Positions 16,980 to 25,762 of a stretch of 64,000 nt of DNA are shown here, piece by piece; position 1 is the stretch's first letter, and the number at the start of each line of letters is the position of its first letter. The notes beneath the pieces were generated by a model. That model saw only the letters and a program-made list of their open reading frames with translations. It did not search any database and was not told the origin of the DNA. Position numbers and translations under genes: made by a program. The DNA comes from DASZBX01 sp035943635. GTDB lineage: Bacteria; Actinomycetota; Actinomycetes; Streptomycetales; Catenulisporaceae. The DNA lies in the NCBI GenBank assembly GCA_035943635.1, contig DASZBX010000043.1, positions 13,847 to 77,846 on the forward strand. Direction: 5' to 3'.

Positions 16980-18338
16980 TCAGATCCTGCGGCGCAGCAG
17001 CCGGGCCGCGTCGCCGGCGGTGACCACCGAGCCGGTCACCACGACGCCCGCACCACCTAGGCTAGCGTCCCGCACCGCGCTCTCCGCCAGCGCCACCGCC
17101 TTGTCCACGGCGTCGTCCAGCCGCGGGGACACGGTGACCCGGTCCTCGCCGAAGATCTCGGTGGCCAGCCGCCCCAGCTCCTCCGGGTCCATCGACCGCA
17201 GCGAGGAGTTGCGGGTGACCACGACCGCGTCCAGGACCGGTTCGAAGGTCTCCAGGATGGTGCGCACGTCCTTGTCCGCCATCACCGCGAGCACGCCGAC
17301 CAGGGTCTCGAAGCTGAACTCCTCGCTCAGCGCCGCGGCCGCGGCCTGGGCGCCGCCGGGGTTGTGCGCGGCGTCGATCAGCACGGTCGGGCTGCGCCGG
17401 ATCACCTCCAGCCGGCCGGGCGAGGTGGCCTTGGCCAGGGCCGTGCGGACCAGGCCGGGGTCCAGGTCCGCGCCGCCGGTGCCGGCCCCGAGGAAGGCCT
17501 CGACCGCGGCGATCGCGCAGGCGGCGTTGTGCGCCTGGTGCTCGCCGTGCAGGGGCAGGTACAGGTCGCCGTACTCCTGGGACAGGCCCTTGATGGTCAG
17601 CTGCTGGCCGCCGACCGCCAGCTGCCGGTCCAGCACGCCGAACTCGATGCCCTCGCGGGCGACCGTGGCCTCGACCTCGACCGCGTGCCGCAGCAGCACC
17701 TCGGCGGCCTCGGCCGGCTGGCGGCCGAGCACCGCGATCGCGCCGGTCTTGATGATCCCGGACTTCTCCCAGGCGATGTCCTCGACCGTGTCGCCGAGCA
17801 GCTGGGTGTGGTCCAGCGAGATCGGGGTGACCACGGCCACATCGGCGTCGATCACGTTGGTCGCGTCCCAGGTGCCGCCGAGGCCGACCTCGACCACGGC
17901 GGCCGAGACCGGCGCGTCGGCGAAGGCCGCGTAGGCCATCCCGACGATCAGCTCGAAGAAGGACAAAGGGTGCGGCTGGGCCGCGTCGACCATGTCGGCG
18001 TACGGGCTGATGTCGCGGTAGACCTCGACGAAACGCTCCCGGGAGAGCGGTTCGCCGTCCAGGCAGATCCGCTCGCGCAGCTCCTCCAGCTCCGGGCTGG
18101 TGGTCCGGCCGGTGCGCAGGTCCAGTTCGCGCAGCAGGCCGTCGATCATGCGGGCGGTGGAGGTCTTGCCGTTGGTGCCGGTGATGTGGATCGACTTGTA
18201 GCCGCGCTGCGGCTGCCCCAGCAGGTCCGTCAGGGCGGCGATCCGGTCGGTGGACGGTTCGAGCTTGGTCTCCGGCCAGCGGCCCAGCAGCTCCGCTTCG
18301 GCCTTGCGGTACTCGCTCTCGACTTCCTGCGCGTTCAT
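16980..18338 (-). CDS. folC: folylpolyglutamate/dihydrofolate synthase
   Basis: A 452-residue Mur-ligase-family enzyme that ligates glutamate to (dihydro)folates. The ATP-binding loop HITGTNGKTSTARMI, the GGTWDATNVI segment and the LIDAAHNPGGA motif of the C-terminal domain are all present. The ATG at 18338 gives the conserved start; a GTG five codons upstream (18353) is possible, and neither has a strong ribosome-binding site. It begins 24 bases after the mutM stop. A second, divergent FolC-like protein is encoded at 30286-31563. Confidence 0.92.
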   Translation of the reverse strand: MNAQEVESEYRKAEAELLGRWPETKLEPSTDRIAALTDLLGQPQRGYKSIHITGTNGKTSTARMIDGLLRELDLRTGRTTSPELEELRERICLDGEPLSRERFVEVYRDISPYADMVDAAQPHPLSFFELIVGMAYAAFADAPVSAAVVEVGLGGTWDATNVIDADVAVVTPISLDHTQLLGDTVEDIAWEKSGIIKTGAIAVLGRQPAEAAEVLLRHAVEVEATVAREGIEFGVLDRQLAVGGQQLTIKGLSQEYGDLYLPLHGEHQAHNAACAIAAVEAFLGAGTGGADLDPGLVRTALAKATSPGRLEVIRRSPTVLIDAAHNPGGAQAAAAALSEEFSFETLVGVLAVMADKDVRTILETFEPVLDAVVVTRNSSLRSMDPEELGRLATEIFGEDRVTVSPRLDDAVDKAVALAESAVRDASLGGAGVVVTGSVVTAGDAARLLRRRI

Positions 18339-18362
18339 GCCCTCTATTCTCACACTGTATTT

Positions 18363-19247
18363 TCAGTCCGAGGGCAAGGCCGCGCGCGGCTTGGGAACGG
18401 CCTGGCAGCGCGGGCAGAAGTACGAGGAGCGGTTCATGAACGAGACCCGTTCGATCGGGGTCTTGCACCGCTCGCACGGCAGCCCGCCGCGGCCGTAGGC
18501 GTTCAGGGCGCGGGAGAAGTAGCCGGACTGGCCGTTGACGTTCACGTAGAGCGCGTCGAACGAGGTGCCGCCGGCCGCCAGGGCCTCGGTCATCACGGTC
18601 CGGGCCGCGGACAGCAGCCGCCCGGCCCGCTGCCGGGTCAGTCCGTCGGCCGGGTGCTCGCCGTGCAGCCGGGCCCGCCAGAGCGACTCGTCCGCGTAGA
18701 TGTTGCCGACCCCGCTGACCAGGGTCTGGTCCAGCAGCGCGCGCTTGACCCCGGTGCGTTTGGCCAGCAGGTTGGTCAGGAACAAGCGGTTGTCGAACTT
18801 CGGGTCCAGCGGGTCGCGGGCGATGTGCGTGGCGCTGAGCGGGACCTGCCCGCCGTCCATCGCCCGGGCCAGCGGCTCGACCGCGAGGCCGCCGAAGGTG
18901 CGCTGGTCGACGAAGCGCAGCTCGGTGCCGCCGTCGGTGAAGGTGATCCGGACCCGCAGGTGGGTCTCGTCCGCGGCGTCCGGCGGCTGGACCAGCATCT
19001 GGCCGCTCATCCCGAGGTGCCCGGACAGGCAGTACAGGCCGTCGTCCAGCGGCAGCCAGAGGAACTTGCCCCGGCGGCAGGCGTCGATCACGGTCCGCCC
19101 GGCCAGGTGGTCGGCGAAGTCGTCGGCACCGGCCAGGTGCCGGCGGACGGCGCGCGGGTGCAGCGCGGCGGCGGAGCCGATGGTCCGGCCGACCACCCAG
19201 CGCTCCAGGCCGCGGCGCACGACCTCGACTTCGGGCAGTTCGGGCAC
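18363..19247 (-). CDS. mutM: formamidopyrimidine-DNA glycosylase
   Basis: A 294-residue DNA repair enzyme that removes oxidised purines such as 8-oxoguanine and nicks the abasic site. The N-terminal catalytic PELPEVEVVRRGL is intact (Pro2 nucleophile, Glu3). The helix-two-turn-helix region is followed by a complete C-terminal zinc finger (CERCKTP then FCPRCQ). Its start is three bases past the rnc stop. The order rpmF-rnc-mutM is conserved in actinobacteria. Confidence 0.95.
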   Translation of the reverse strand: MPELPEVEVVRRGLERWVVGRTIGSAAALHPRAVRRHLAGADDFADHLAGRTVIDACRRGKFLWLPLDDGLYCLSGHLGMSGQMLVQPPDAADETHLRVRITFTDGGTELRFVDQRTFGGLAVEPLARAMDGGQVPLSATHIARDPLDPKFDNRLFLTNLLAKRTGVKRALLDQTLVSGVGNIYADESLWRARLHGEHPADGLTRQRAGRLLSAARTVMTEALAAGGTSFDALYVNVNGQSGYFSRALNAYGRGGLPCERCKTPIERVSFMNRSSYFCPRCQAVPKPRAALPSD

Positions 19248-19250
19248 GGC

Positions 19251-19985
19251 TCAGCCGCCGCCCTGGCCGTCGGGCTGCTTGCGGGCCGAGCCGTGCTCGT
19301 CCCGGATCGCCCGGTAGGCGTGTTCGGCCGCGATGTGCTCGGCCACCTTCTTGGACCGGCCCACGCCGGACGCGAAGGTCAGCTCGCCGACCCGGACCGA
19401 GGCGGTGAAGAACTTGTCGTGGTCCGGCCCGGACTCGCTGACCAGGTAGGCCGGGACGCCCAGGCCGTGCTCGCTGGTCAGTTCCTGGAGCGAGGTCTTC
19501 CAGTCCAGGCCCGCGCCCAGTTCGGCCGCCACGCTCATCAGCGGGCCGAACAGGCGGTGGATCAGCTCGCCCGCGGTCTCCAGGTCGTGGTCCAGGTAGA
19601 CCGCGCCGATCAGGGCCTCGACCGTGTCGGCCAGGATCGAGGACTTGTCCCGGCCGTTGGTGTTCTCCTCGCCCTTGCCCAGGCGCAGGAACAGCCCGAG
19701 GTCCAGCCCGCGGGCCACCTGGGCCAGGGCCCGGGAGTTGACCACGTGCGAGCGGAACTTCGCCAGCTGCCCCTCCGGCAGGTCCGGGTGGGTGCGGAAG
19801 AGGTGGGTGGTGACGACCAGGCCGAGCACCGAGTCCCCGAGGAACTCCAGCCGCTCGTTGTTCGGGCACTCGCCGTTCTCGAAGGAGAAGGAGCGGTGCG
19901 TCAGGGCGCACTCGAGGAGCGACGGCTCGATCGGAAGGCCGAGCCGCTGCTCCAACAAGGCGCGCGGTGCCGCTGAGTCAGTCAC
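19251..19985 (-). CDS. rnc: ribonuclease III
   Basis: A 244-residue double-strand-specific endoribonuclease. The signature NNERLEFLGDSVLGL is present (about 42-56) and the second catalytic cluster DTVEALIGAVYLD follows. A C-terminal dsRNA-binding domain ends with GRSKKVAEHIAAEHAYRAI. In Streptomyces the orthologue (AbsB) is a global regulator of antibiotic production. It starts with GTG at 19985, 13 bases after the rpmF stop. Confidence 0.95.
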   Translation of the reverse strand: MTDSAAPRALLEQRLGLPIEPSLLECALTHRSFSFENGECPNNERLEFLGDSVLGLVVTTHLFRTHPDLPEGQLAKFRSHVVNSRALAQVARGLDLGLFLRLGKGEENTNGRDKSSILADTVEALIGAVYLDHDLETAGELIHRLFGPLMSVAAELGAGLDWKTSLQELTSEHGLGVPAYLVSESGPDHDKFFTASVRVGELTFASGVGRSKKVAEHIAAEHAYRAIRDEHGSARKQPDGQGGG

Positions 19986-19998
19986 GGTGCCTCACGCG

Positions 19999-20172
19999 TC
20001 AGACCGCGATGACCTGGCGCTTGGCGTAGGTGCCGCAGGTGTGGCACACGGTGTGCGGGAGCTTGGTGTCCTGGCAGGTGTCGCACTTGACCAGGGTCAG
20101 CGGGGCGGCCTTCCACTGGGCGCGCCGCGAACGGGTACGGCTGCGGGACTTCTTGCGCTTCGGAACGGCCAC
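19999..20172 (-). CDS. rpmF: 50S ribosomal protein L32
   Basis: A 57-residue ribosomal protein. It starts with GTG and reads MAVPKRKKSRSRTRS, ending GTYAKRQVIAV. Two CxxC pairs (C30/C33 and C43/C46) form the zinc-binding type of L32. A good ribosome-binding site (AGGAGAG) precedes the GTG. It lies between the DUF177 gene and rnc, the conserved order in which the DUF177 protein and L32 are expressed together. Confidence 0.95.
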   Translation of the reverse strand: MAVPKRKKSRSRTRSRRAQWKAAPLTLVKCDTCQDTKLPHTVCHTCGTYAKRQVIAV

Positions 20173-20285
20173 GGTTCTGGTCTCTCCTGGTCAGGGGCGG
20201 CGGCGGTCCGGCCGGGCCGGGCGCGCGCCGCGCGGGGGTGGGACGACGGTACCCGACGACTTTACCGGAAAGTCGCCGGTTGTTC

Positions 20286-20867
20286 TCAAAGGTCCTGGTC
20301 CGGGCCCTTGAGCTGGGCCAGCGCGGCCCACCGGGGGTCCACGGCGGCGTGGCCGTGGCCCGGCTCGTCGGCGAGGCGGGCCCCGCACTCCGAGCACAGT
20401 CCGGGACAGTCCGGCTCGCACAACGGCTGCAGCGGAAGGTCGAGCCGCACTCCATCATGCACGATCATCTGCAGATCGAGTAACTCCTCCACCACGAACA
20501 CGGCCTCCTGCGCCTCCTCGGCGGACAGGGTGTCGTCGTCGTAGTAGAACAGCTCCTGGAACTCGGCGTTCACGTCCACCTCGACCGGGTCGAGGCAGCG
20601 GACGCACTCGCCGACCAGCGAGCCGGCCACCACTCCGGTGGCCAGCACGCCCTCCATCACCGACTCCAGCCGGACCTGCAACTCCAGGTCCGCGCTCTCC
20701 GCGGTGTAGATCGCGTCCAGGCCGCCGGCCCCGCTGAGCAGGTCCACGGCCGGCAGCTCGCGCTCGAGCTCGCGCATCGCGCCGGGGCGATGGCCGAGCT
20801 CCCGTACGTCGAGGACGAACGGTGAACGCGCGTTGAGCCGGCGCGGTTTCTGCTTTTCGGGGGACAT
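20286..20867 (-). CDS. DUF177 (YceD-like) protein
   Basis: A 193-residue protein of the YceD/DUF177 family, linked in other bacteria to 23S rRNA processing and nearly always encoded just before rpmF, as here. It begins MSPEKQKPRRLNARSPFVLD. Cysteine pairs include CVRC in the middle and the cluster CEPDCPGLCSEC near the C-terminus, probably metal-binding. The ATG at 20867 is chosen by homology of the start. The long upstream extension of the frame is GC-rich and not protein-like. Confidence 0.82.
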   Translation of the reverse strand: MSPEKQKPRRLNARSPFVLDVRELGHRPGAMRELERELPAVDLLSGAGGLDAIYTAESADLELQVRLESVMEGVLATGVVAGSLVGECVRCLDPVEVDVNAEFQELFYYDDDTLSAEEAQEAVFVVEELLDLQMIVHDGVRLDLPLQPLCEPDCPGLCSECGARLADEPGHGHAAVDPRWAALAQLKGPDQDL

Positions 20868-21196
20868 GGCGACTTTCGCTTCAGACGGTGCTGGACCGTA
20901 CAGATGGATCATGGCGGCCGCACATGGCCGACCGTTAAGTCTAGCAAAGGCCGCGCAGTGCTCGTGCGGGCCGCGGGTGGACGTCCGGCGGCGGGCCGGG
21001 CTCGGGTCGCGAGGCGCCCGAGAAGCCGGGCCGGCGGTGCACCGCCCGGAACGGCCGCCGGGCCCGGCAGGGCCGCAGACAGAGCCGTGGCGGCCCTCAG
21101 GCGGCCTACCCCAACCGGCACGACTGTCGTCCGGACACCAAGGCGGCCCGGCCGACATGTGTCACCGCCACATGCGAACCGGGCCGACGGGACGGC
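20868..21196. other. gene-free stretch with promoter-like element for DUF177-rpmF
   Basis: 329 bases without a supported gene. On the minus strand a -10-like TAGACT lies at 20943-20938, about 70 bases before the DUF177 start, in a short AT-richer patch; no good -35 is seen. The rest is GC-rich, apart from the hairpin at 21144-21186 at the end of the DivIVA-like gene. Confidence 0.4.
21144..21186 (-). terminator. two-part hairpin after the DivIVA-like gene
   Basis: CGGCCCGG (21144-21151) pairs with CCGGGCCG (21179-21186). Inside it, CATGTG (21156-21161) pairs with CACATG (21169-21174), separated by a symmetrical four-base internal loop. It lies ten bases past the stop of the minus-strand gene at 21197. 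There is no U-run, so termination is inferred from position and stability. Confidence 0.5.
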
Positions 21197-22420
21197 TCAG
21201 CGGCCGTAGCCCTCCTGCTGGAACTGGCGCACGTCGATCAGGCCGGTGTCGAAGTAGGACGTGTCCTCGGGGACCGCGCCGTACTGCACGACCTCCACCT
21301 GGACCGGTCCGGTCTGGGCCGGGATCTGCTGGCCGTAGCCGGAGTCGTAGGCGTACTCGTTCTGGAACTCGCCGGTGCCGTAGCCCTGGGCCACGCCCGC
21401 GTCGTACACCGGGGCCGGCTCGTAGCCGTACTGCGGCACGTCACCGGTGTCGTAGTGCTGCGGCAGGTCGCCCGTGTCGTATCCGCGCTGGGGGATGTCG
21501 CCGGTGTCGTAGCCGCCGTGCTGCTGGTACTCGTCGATCGGGTAGCCCGGCTGCAGCTGGTCCTGGTGGCCGTGCTGCTGGAAGGGCCGCTCGGCCTCGG
21601 TGAACGCCGCCACGGTGAAGTTCTGGGTCTCGTAGGCGTCGAACTGGTTGGCGTGCTCCTGCCCGTACCCGTGTTCCGGGTAGGCCGCTTCCTGCTGCTG
21701 GTACGGCTCTTCCTGGTACCCGCCATTCTCCTGAAATCCGGTGGCCTCCTGGTATCCGGTGGCCTCCTGGTATCCGGCCGCCTCCTGGTACCCGGTGGGC
21801 TCCTGGTAGCCGTCGTTCTCCTGGTACCCGTCGTTGGCGTAGCCGTCGTCGGTGAACTGGGGCCGCTCGAACTCGCCGGTGCCGGTCGGCTCGGCGGAGA
21901 AGCTGCGCGAGCGCTTGCGCTCCTCGGCCACCGCGTCCTGCTCGTCCACGTGCCGGCCGAGCTCTTCCATCGGGCTGTGCGTGCCGCGCATCTTGTCCCG
22001 GCCGCGGCCGACGGCCTGCAGGGTCTTGGTCAGCACGACCTCGAAGTTGGCCAGCTTCTGGTCCACGTAGTCGTCCGCGTCGGTGCGGATCTGCTCCGCC
22101 TCGCGCCGGGCCTGGGCCATGATCCGCTCGGCCGCGCTGCGCGCCTCCCGGGACACGTCCGTGTTCCCGATGATCGACTCGCGCTCGCTGCGGGAGCGCT
22201 CGAGCATGCGGTCCGCCTCGCGCCGCCCCTCGGCGAGCACCGACTCGCGGTCGGCCAGCACCCGCTTGGCCCGGTCCATCTCCTCTGGCATGCCCTTGCG
22301 CAAGTCGTCGAGCAGGTCGAGCACCTGTGCGCGGTTGATCACGCAGGAGGCCGACATGGGCATCGCGCGAGCGCTCTCGACAATCTCGATCAGCTCATCG
22401 ATCTTGACGTTGACGTCCAC
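21197..22420 (-). CDS. DivIVA-like coiled-coil protein with Tyr/Gln-rich repeat tail
   Basis: A 407-residue protein. It begins MDVNVKIDELIEIVESARAM, followed by PMSASCVINR and a long charged coiled coil (about 40-150), matching the DivIVA/ATP-synthase-b-like protein that sits between coaD and DUF177 in Streptomyces. From about residue 190 the protein is low-complexity, with near-exact heptads of the form GYQEATx (about 194-240), then YDTGD-type repeats (about 300-327) and a Tyr/Gln/Glu-rich end. The GTG at 22420 is preferred over TTG at 22429 because AGGAG is spaced correctly for it. The function of the family is not established. The tail looks intrinsically disordered. Confidence 0.8.
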   Translation of the reverse strand: MDVNVKIDELIEIVESARAMPMSASCVINRAQVLDLLDDLRKGMPEEMDRAKRVLADRESVLAEGRREADRMLERSRSERESIIGNTDVSREARSAAERIMAQARREAEQIRTDADDYVDQKLANFEVVLTKTLQAVGRGRDKMRGTHSPMEELGRHVDEQDAVAEERKRSRSFSAEPTGTGEFERPQFTDDGYANDGYQENDGYQEPTGYQEAAGYQEATGYQEATGFQENGGYQEEPYQQQEAAYPEHGYGQEHANQFDAYETQNFTVAAFTEAERPFQQHGHQDQLQPGYPIDEYQQHGGYDTGDIPQRGYDTGDLPQHYDTGDVPQYGYEPAPVYDAGVAQGYGTGEFQNEYAYDSGYGQQIPAQTGPVQVEVVQYGAVPEDTSYFDTGLIDVRQFQQEGYGR

Positions 22421-22649
22421 CGGATACAACTCCTGTCGCTTAAGCCGTTGGATCCGGTCGAGACTTCCGGACCACAGTGCACCACGGTACCCCGGATGGA
22501 TTAGTACAGGGAGCCGTACGGTGACATTGTCCGATTTAGAGGTGAAATGACCCAGGGCCGAACGGGGCGATATCGGCCCCGGATTCCGATCGGGGACGAA
22601 ATAAGGACCGGGCCCCGACCCGGTCCCGCACCCTGGCCTCGGCCCGGGC

Positions 22650-23168
22650 TCAGACCGGGCGCAGCCGCTCGATCAACCGCGCCAGCACCGCGTCCGGCAC
22701 GAGTCCGGAGACGTCCCCGCCGAGCGCGCAGACCTCCTTGATCAGGCTGGAGGACAGGAAGCTGTAGAGCGGGTTGGTGGCCACGAACAGGGTCTCCACC
22801 CCGGCCAGCCGGTGGTTCATCTGAGCCATCTGCAGTTCGTAGTCGAAGTCGCCCACCGCACGCAGGCCCTTGACCGCGGCCCGGATGCCCCGGGCGGTGC
22901 AGAAGTCCACCAGCAGCCCGTCCACCACCTCGACCCGGACGTTCGGCAGGTGCGAGGTGACGTCGCGGATCATCTCGATCCGCTCGCCGTAGAGGAACAG
23001 TCCGTTCTTCCCGGGGTTCTTGCCGACGGCGACCACCACCTCGTCGAAGAGCAGCGACATCCGGCCGATGATGTCGAGGTGCCCGTTGGTCACCGGGTCG
23101 AAGGATCCCGGACAGACCACCCGGCGGATCTGCGCTTCCGGCCGGTTCTCACCTGGCTCAGTATTCAC
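22650..23168 (-). CDS. coaD: phosphopantetheine adenylyltransferase
   Basis: A 172-residue enzyme of coenzyme A synthesis, converting 4'-phosphopantetheine and ATP to dephospho-CoA. The nucleotidyltransferase motif CPGSFDPVTNGHLDII is intact, as are VKGLRAVGDFDYE and the SSSLIKEV helix. The GTG at 23168 is chosen because GGAA lies six bases upstream and the length then fits the family. In Streptomyces, as I recall, rsmD separates coaD from recG; here only about 240 bases of gene-free DNA separate them. Confidence 0.93.
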   Translation of the reverse strand: MNTEPGENRPEAQIRRVVCPGSFDPVTNGHLDIIGRMSLLFDEVVVAVGKNPGKNGLFLYGERIEMIRDVTSHLPNVRVEVVDGLLVDFCTARGIRAAVKGLRAVGDFDYELQMAQMNHRLAGVETLFVATNPLYSFLSSSLIKEVCALGGDVSGLVPDAVLARLIERLRPV

Positions 23169-23409
23169 TCTCGGTTCCTTGTCGATTCTGGTGCCGTAAG
23201 AGGGTGACATCACCGTACGCGGGCGCACGCCGCCGGGGGTACCCGGGCGGCGGTTGCCCGCGCCCTACCCCCTGCCCGGCCCGGGCGCCCGCCAAGCCCG
23301 CGCCGACCCGTCCGAAACGCGGCGGACAGCCGGTCCGGCCGGTGAACGCCAGGCCAACGCGCAACGGTCCGCGAAGCAGCGCGCGCCGGGCCCGAACGCC
23401 CCGGCCGGA

Positions 23410-25758
23410 TCAGGTCTTGTGCAGGTAGGCGGCGCGTTCGGAGGAGGACAGGGCGTCGACCAGCTCGGCCAGCCGGGGCTGTCCGGCCAGGTCCGGGTCG
23501 CGGCCGATCAGGTCCTGGGCGGCCTGGCGGGCCTGGCCGAGCAGGTCCTCGTCCCGGATCACGGACAGCAGCTTGAGCGAGGAGCGGCTGCCGGACTGGG
23601 CCGCGCCGAGCACGTCGCCCTCCCGGCGCTGCTCGAGGTCGATCCGGGCCAGTTCGAACCCGTCCGAGGTGGCGGCCACCGAGTCCAGCCGCTCCCGGGC
23701 CGGGGTGCCGGCCGGGGCCTCGGTGACCAGCAGGCACAGGCCCACGGCCGCTCCCCGGCCGACCCGGCCGCGCAGCTGGTGCAGCTGGGAGACGCCGAAG
23801 CGGTCCGCGTCCAGGATCGCCATCACTGTGGCGTTGGGCACATTCACGCCGACCTCGATGACGGTGGTCGCGATCAGCACGTCGATCTCGCCCGCGGCGA
23901 ACCCGGTCATCACCGCGTCCTTCTCGGCCGGCGGCAGCTTGCCGTGCAGTACGCCGATCCGCAGCCCGGCCAGTTCGCCGTAATTGAGCTGCTCGAACAT
24001 CTCGGCGACCGACAGCGGCGGCCGGCGGTCGGCCGCGACGTCGGCGGGCGCGGCGGCCGAGGCGTCGAACAGGGCGCCGGAGCCGTCCGCGGCGCCGGAC
24101 TCGGCGCCGCCGCCGGCGTCGGCGGGGGCTTCGGCCGCGGCACCGCGCTCGTCCCAGTCCGCCGAGCCGGTCGAGCCGTCCGAGTCGGCCAGGGCGTCCG
24201 CGTCGTCCGGGCCGCCGATCCGCGGGCAGACGATGTAGGCCTGGTGCCCGGCCGCGGCCTCCTCCCGGATCCGGGCCCAGGTGCGGGCCAGGAAGGCGGG
24301 CTTCTCCACCGCGGGCACCACGTGCGTGGCGATCGGCGAGCGACCCTTGGGCAGCTCGGACAGCACGGAGGTCTCCAGGTCGCCGAAGACGGTCATGGCC
24401 ACGGTCCGCGGGATCGGGGTGGCGGTCATCACGAGCAGGTGCGGCGGCTGCTCGGCCTTGGCCCGCAGGGCGTCGCGCTGCTCGACCCCGAACCGGTGCT
24501 GCTCGTCGACCACGACCAGGCCGAGGTCGGCGAACTGGACCGAGTCCTGGATCACCGCGTGCGTGCCGACCACGATCCCGGCCGCGCCGCTCGCGGCGTC
24601 CAGCAGGTTGGCCCGGCGTTCGGGGACGGTCTGCGAGCCGGTCAGCAGGGCGACCTTGGTGCCGTCCGGGTCGCCGTCGAGCCGGCCGGGCCGGGCCAGC
24701 GGGCCGAGCAGGTCCAGGATCGAGCGGTGGTGCTGCTGGGCCAGCACCTCGGTCGGGGCCAGCAGCGCGGCCTGGCCGCCCGCGTCCACGACGGTGAGCA
24801 TGGCCCGCAGCGCCACCACGGTCTTGCCCGAGCCGACCTCGCCCTGCAGCAGCCGGTGCATCGGGTGGCTGCGGGCCAGGTCGGCCTCGACGGTGTCGCA
24901 GACCTCGCGCTGACCGGCGGTCAGGTCGAACGGCAGCCGGGCGTCGAAGGCGTCCAGCAGCCGGCCGGTGACCCGGGCGCGGGCCGTGGCGGGCAGCTGC
25001 TCGGCGGCGTGGCGGCGGCGGGCCAGGGCGATCTGCAGGGGCAGCGCCTCGTCCCATTTGAGCCGTTCCCGGGCGGTCTCGACCTGGTCCAGGCTCTGCG
25101 GGCGGTGCATGTATTCCAGGGCCGTGCGCAGGTCGACCAGGTCGTGTTCCGCGCGCAGGCTGTCGGGCAGCGGGTCGGGCAGGTCCGCGGGGGTCAGGGC
25201 GTCCAGCAGCATGGCCACGCACTGGGCGAGCTTGAGCGTGGACAGTTTCTTGGTGCTGCGGTAGATCGGGATCAGTTTCCCGGCCTGCCGGCGGGCGAGT
25301 TCGTCGACGTCGTCGTCGTCATCCTCGTCGAGCAGTTCGTACTCCGGCTGGGTCAGCTGGCGGCGGCCGTGGAACTCGGTGACCTTGCCGAAGAACAGGC
25401 CGAGTCGGCCCGGGCGCAGTTCGCGTTCCCGGTAGCGCAGGTTGAAGAAGGTCAGCAGGAGCTTGGAGCCGTGGTCGTCGGCCACCTCGACCTCGGTCCG
25501 GGAGCCGCGGCCGGAGCCGGAGAAGCGCGGGGTGGCCTTGGTGATCCGGGCCATCACGGTGACCTCCTCGCCCAGGGTGATCTGCTTGAGGTCGGTCAGC
25601 TCGCCGCGCCGGTCGTGCCGGCGCGGGTAGTAGCCGAGCAGGTCGGCGTTGGTCTCCAGGCCCAGGCCGCGGCCGAGCACCGTGGCGGCGCGCGGGCCGA
25701 AGGTCTTGGCCAGGGGCTGGCCGAGGAACGACTGCGACGGCGAGGCCGGTTCGGGCAC
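23410..25758 (-). CDS. recG: ATP-dependent DNA helicase RecG
   Basis: A 782-residue superfamily 2 helicase that reverses stalled forks and processes branched DNA. It has an N-terminal wedge/OB domain (about 1-180), Walker A LLQGEVGSGKT, a DEQH box in VVVDEQHRFGV, TATPIPRT, and helicase motifs including QLHQLRGRVGRG. A non-conserved Ala/Asp/Gly-rich insertion of about 60 residues lies at about 517-577 within the second helicase domain. The start is GTG, with GGAG seven bases upstream overlapping the stop of the preceding FakA-like gene, so the two are likely translationally coupled. Confidence 0.95.
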   Translation of the reverse strand: MPEPASPSQSFLGQPLAKTFGPRAATVLGRGLGLETNADLLGYYPRRHDRRGELTDLKQITLGEEVTVMARITKATPRFSGSGRGSRTEVEVADDHGSKLLLTFFNLRYRERELRPGRLGLFFGKVTEFHGRRQLTQPEYELLDEDDDDDVDELARRQAGKLIPIYRSTKKLSTLKLAQCVAMLLDALTPADLPDPLPDSLRAEHDLVDLRTALEYMHRPQSLDQVETARERLKWDEALPLQIALARRRHAAEQLPATARARVTGRLLDAFDARLPFDLTAGQREVCDTVEADLARSHPMHRLLQGEVGSGKTVVALRAMLTVVDAGGQAALLAPTEVLAQQHHRSILDLLGPLARPGRLDGDPDGTKVALLTGSQTVPERRANLLDAASGAAGIVVGTHAVIQDSVQFADLGLVVVDEQHRFGVEQRDALRAKAEQPPHLLVMTATPIPRTVAMTVFGDLETSVLSELPKGRSPIATHVVPAVEKPAFLARTWARIREEAAAGHQAYIVCPRIGGPDDADALADSDGSTGSADWDERGAAAEAPADAGGGAESGAADGSGALFDASAAAPADVAADRRPPLSVAEMFEQLNYGELAGLRIGVLHGKLPPAEKDAVMTGFAAGEIDVLIATTVIEVGVNVPNATVMAILDADRFGVSQLHQLRGRVGRGAAVGLCLLVTEAPAGTPARERLDSVAATSDGFELARIDLEQRREGDVLGAAQSGSRSSLKLLSVIRDEDLLGQARQAAQDLIGRDPDLAGQPRLAELVDALSSSERAAYLHKT

Positions 25759-25762
25759 CTTG

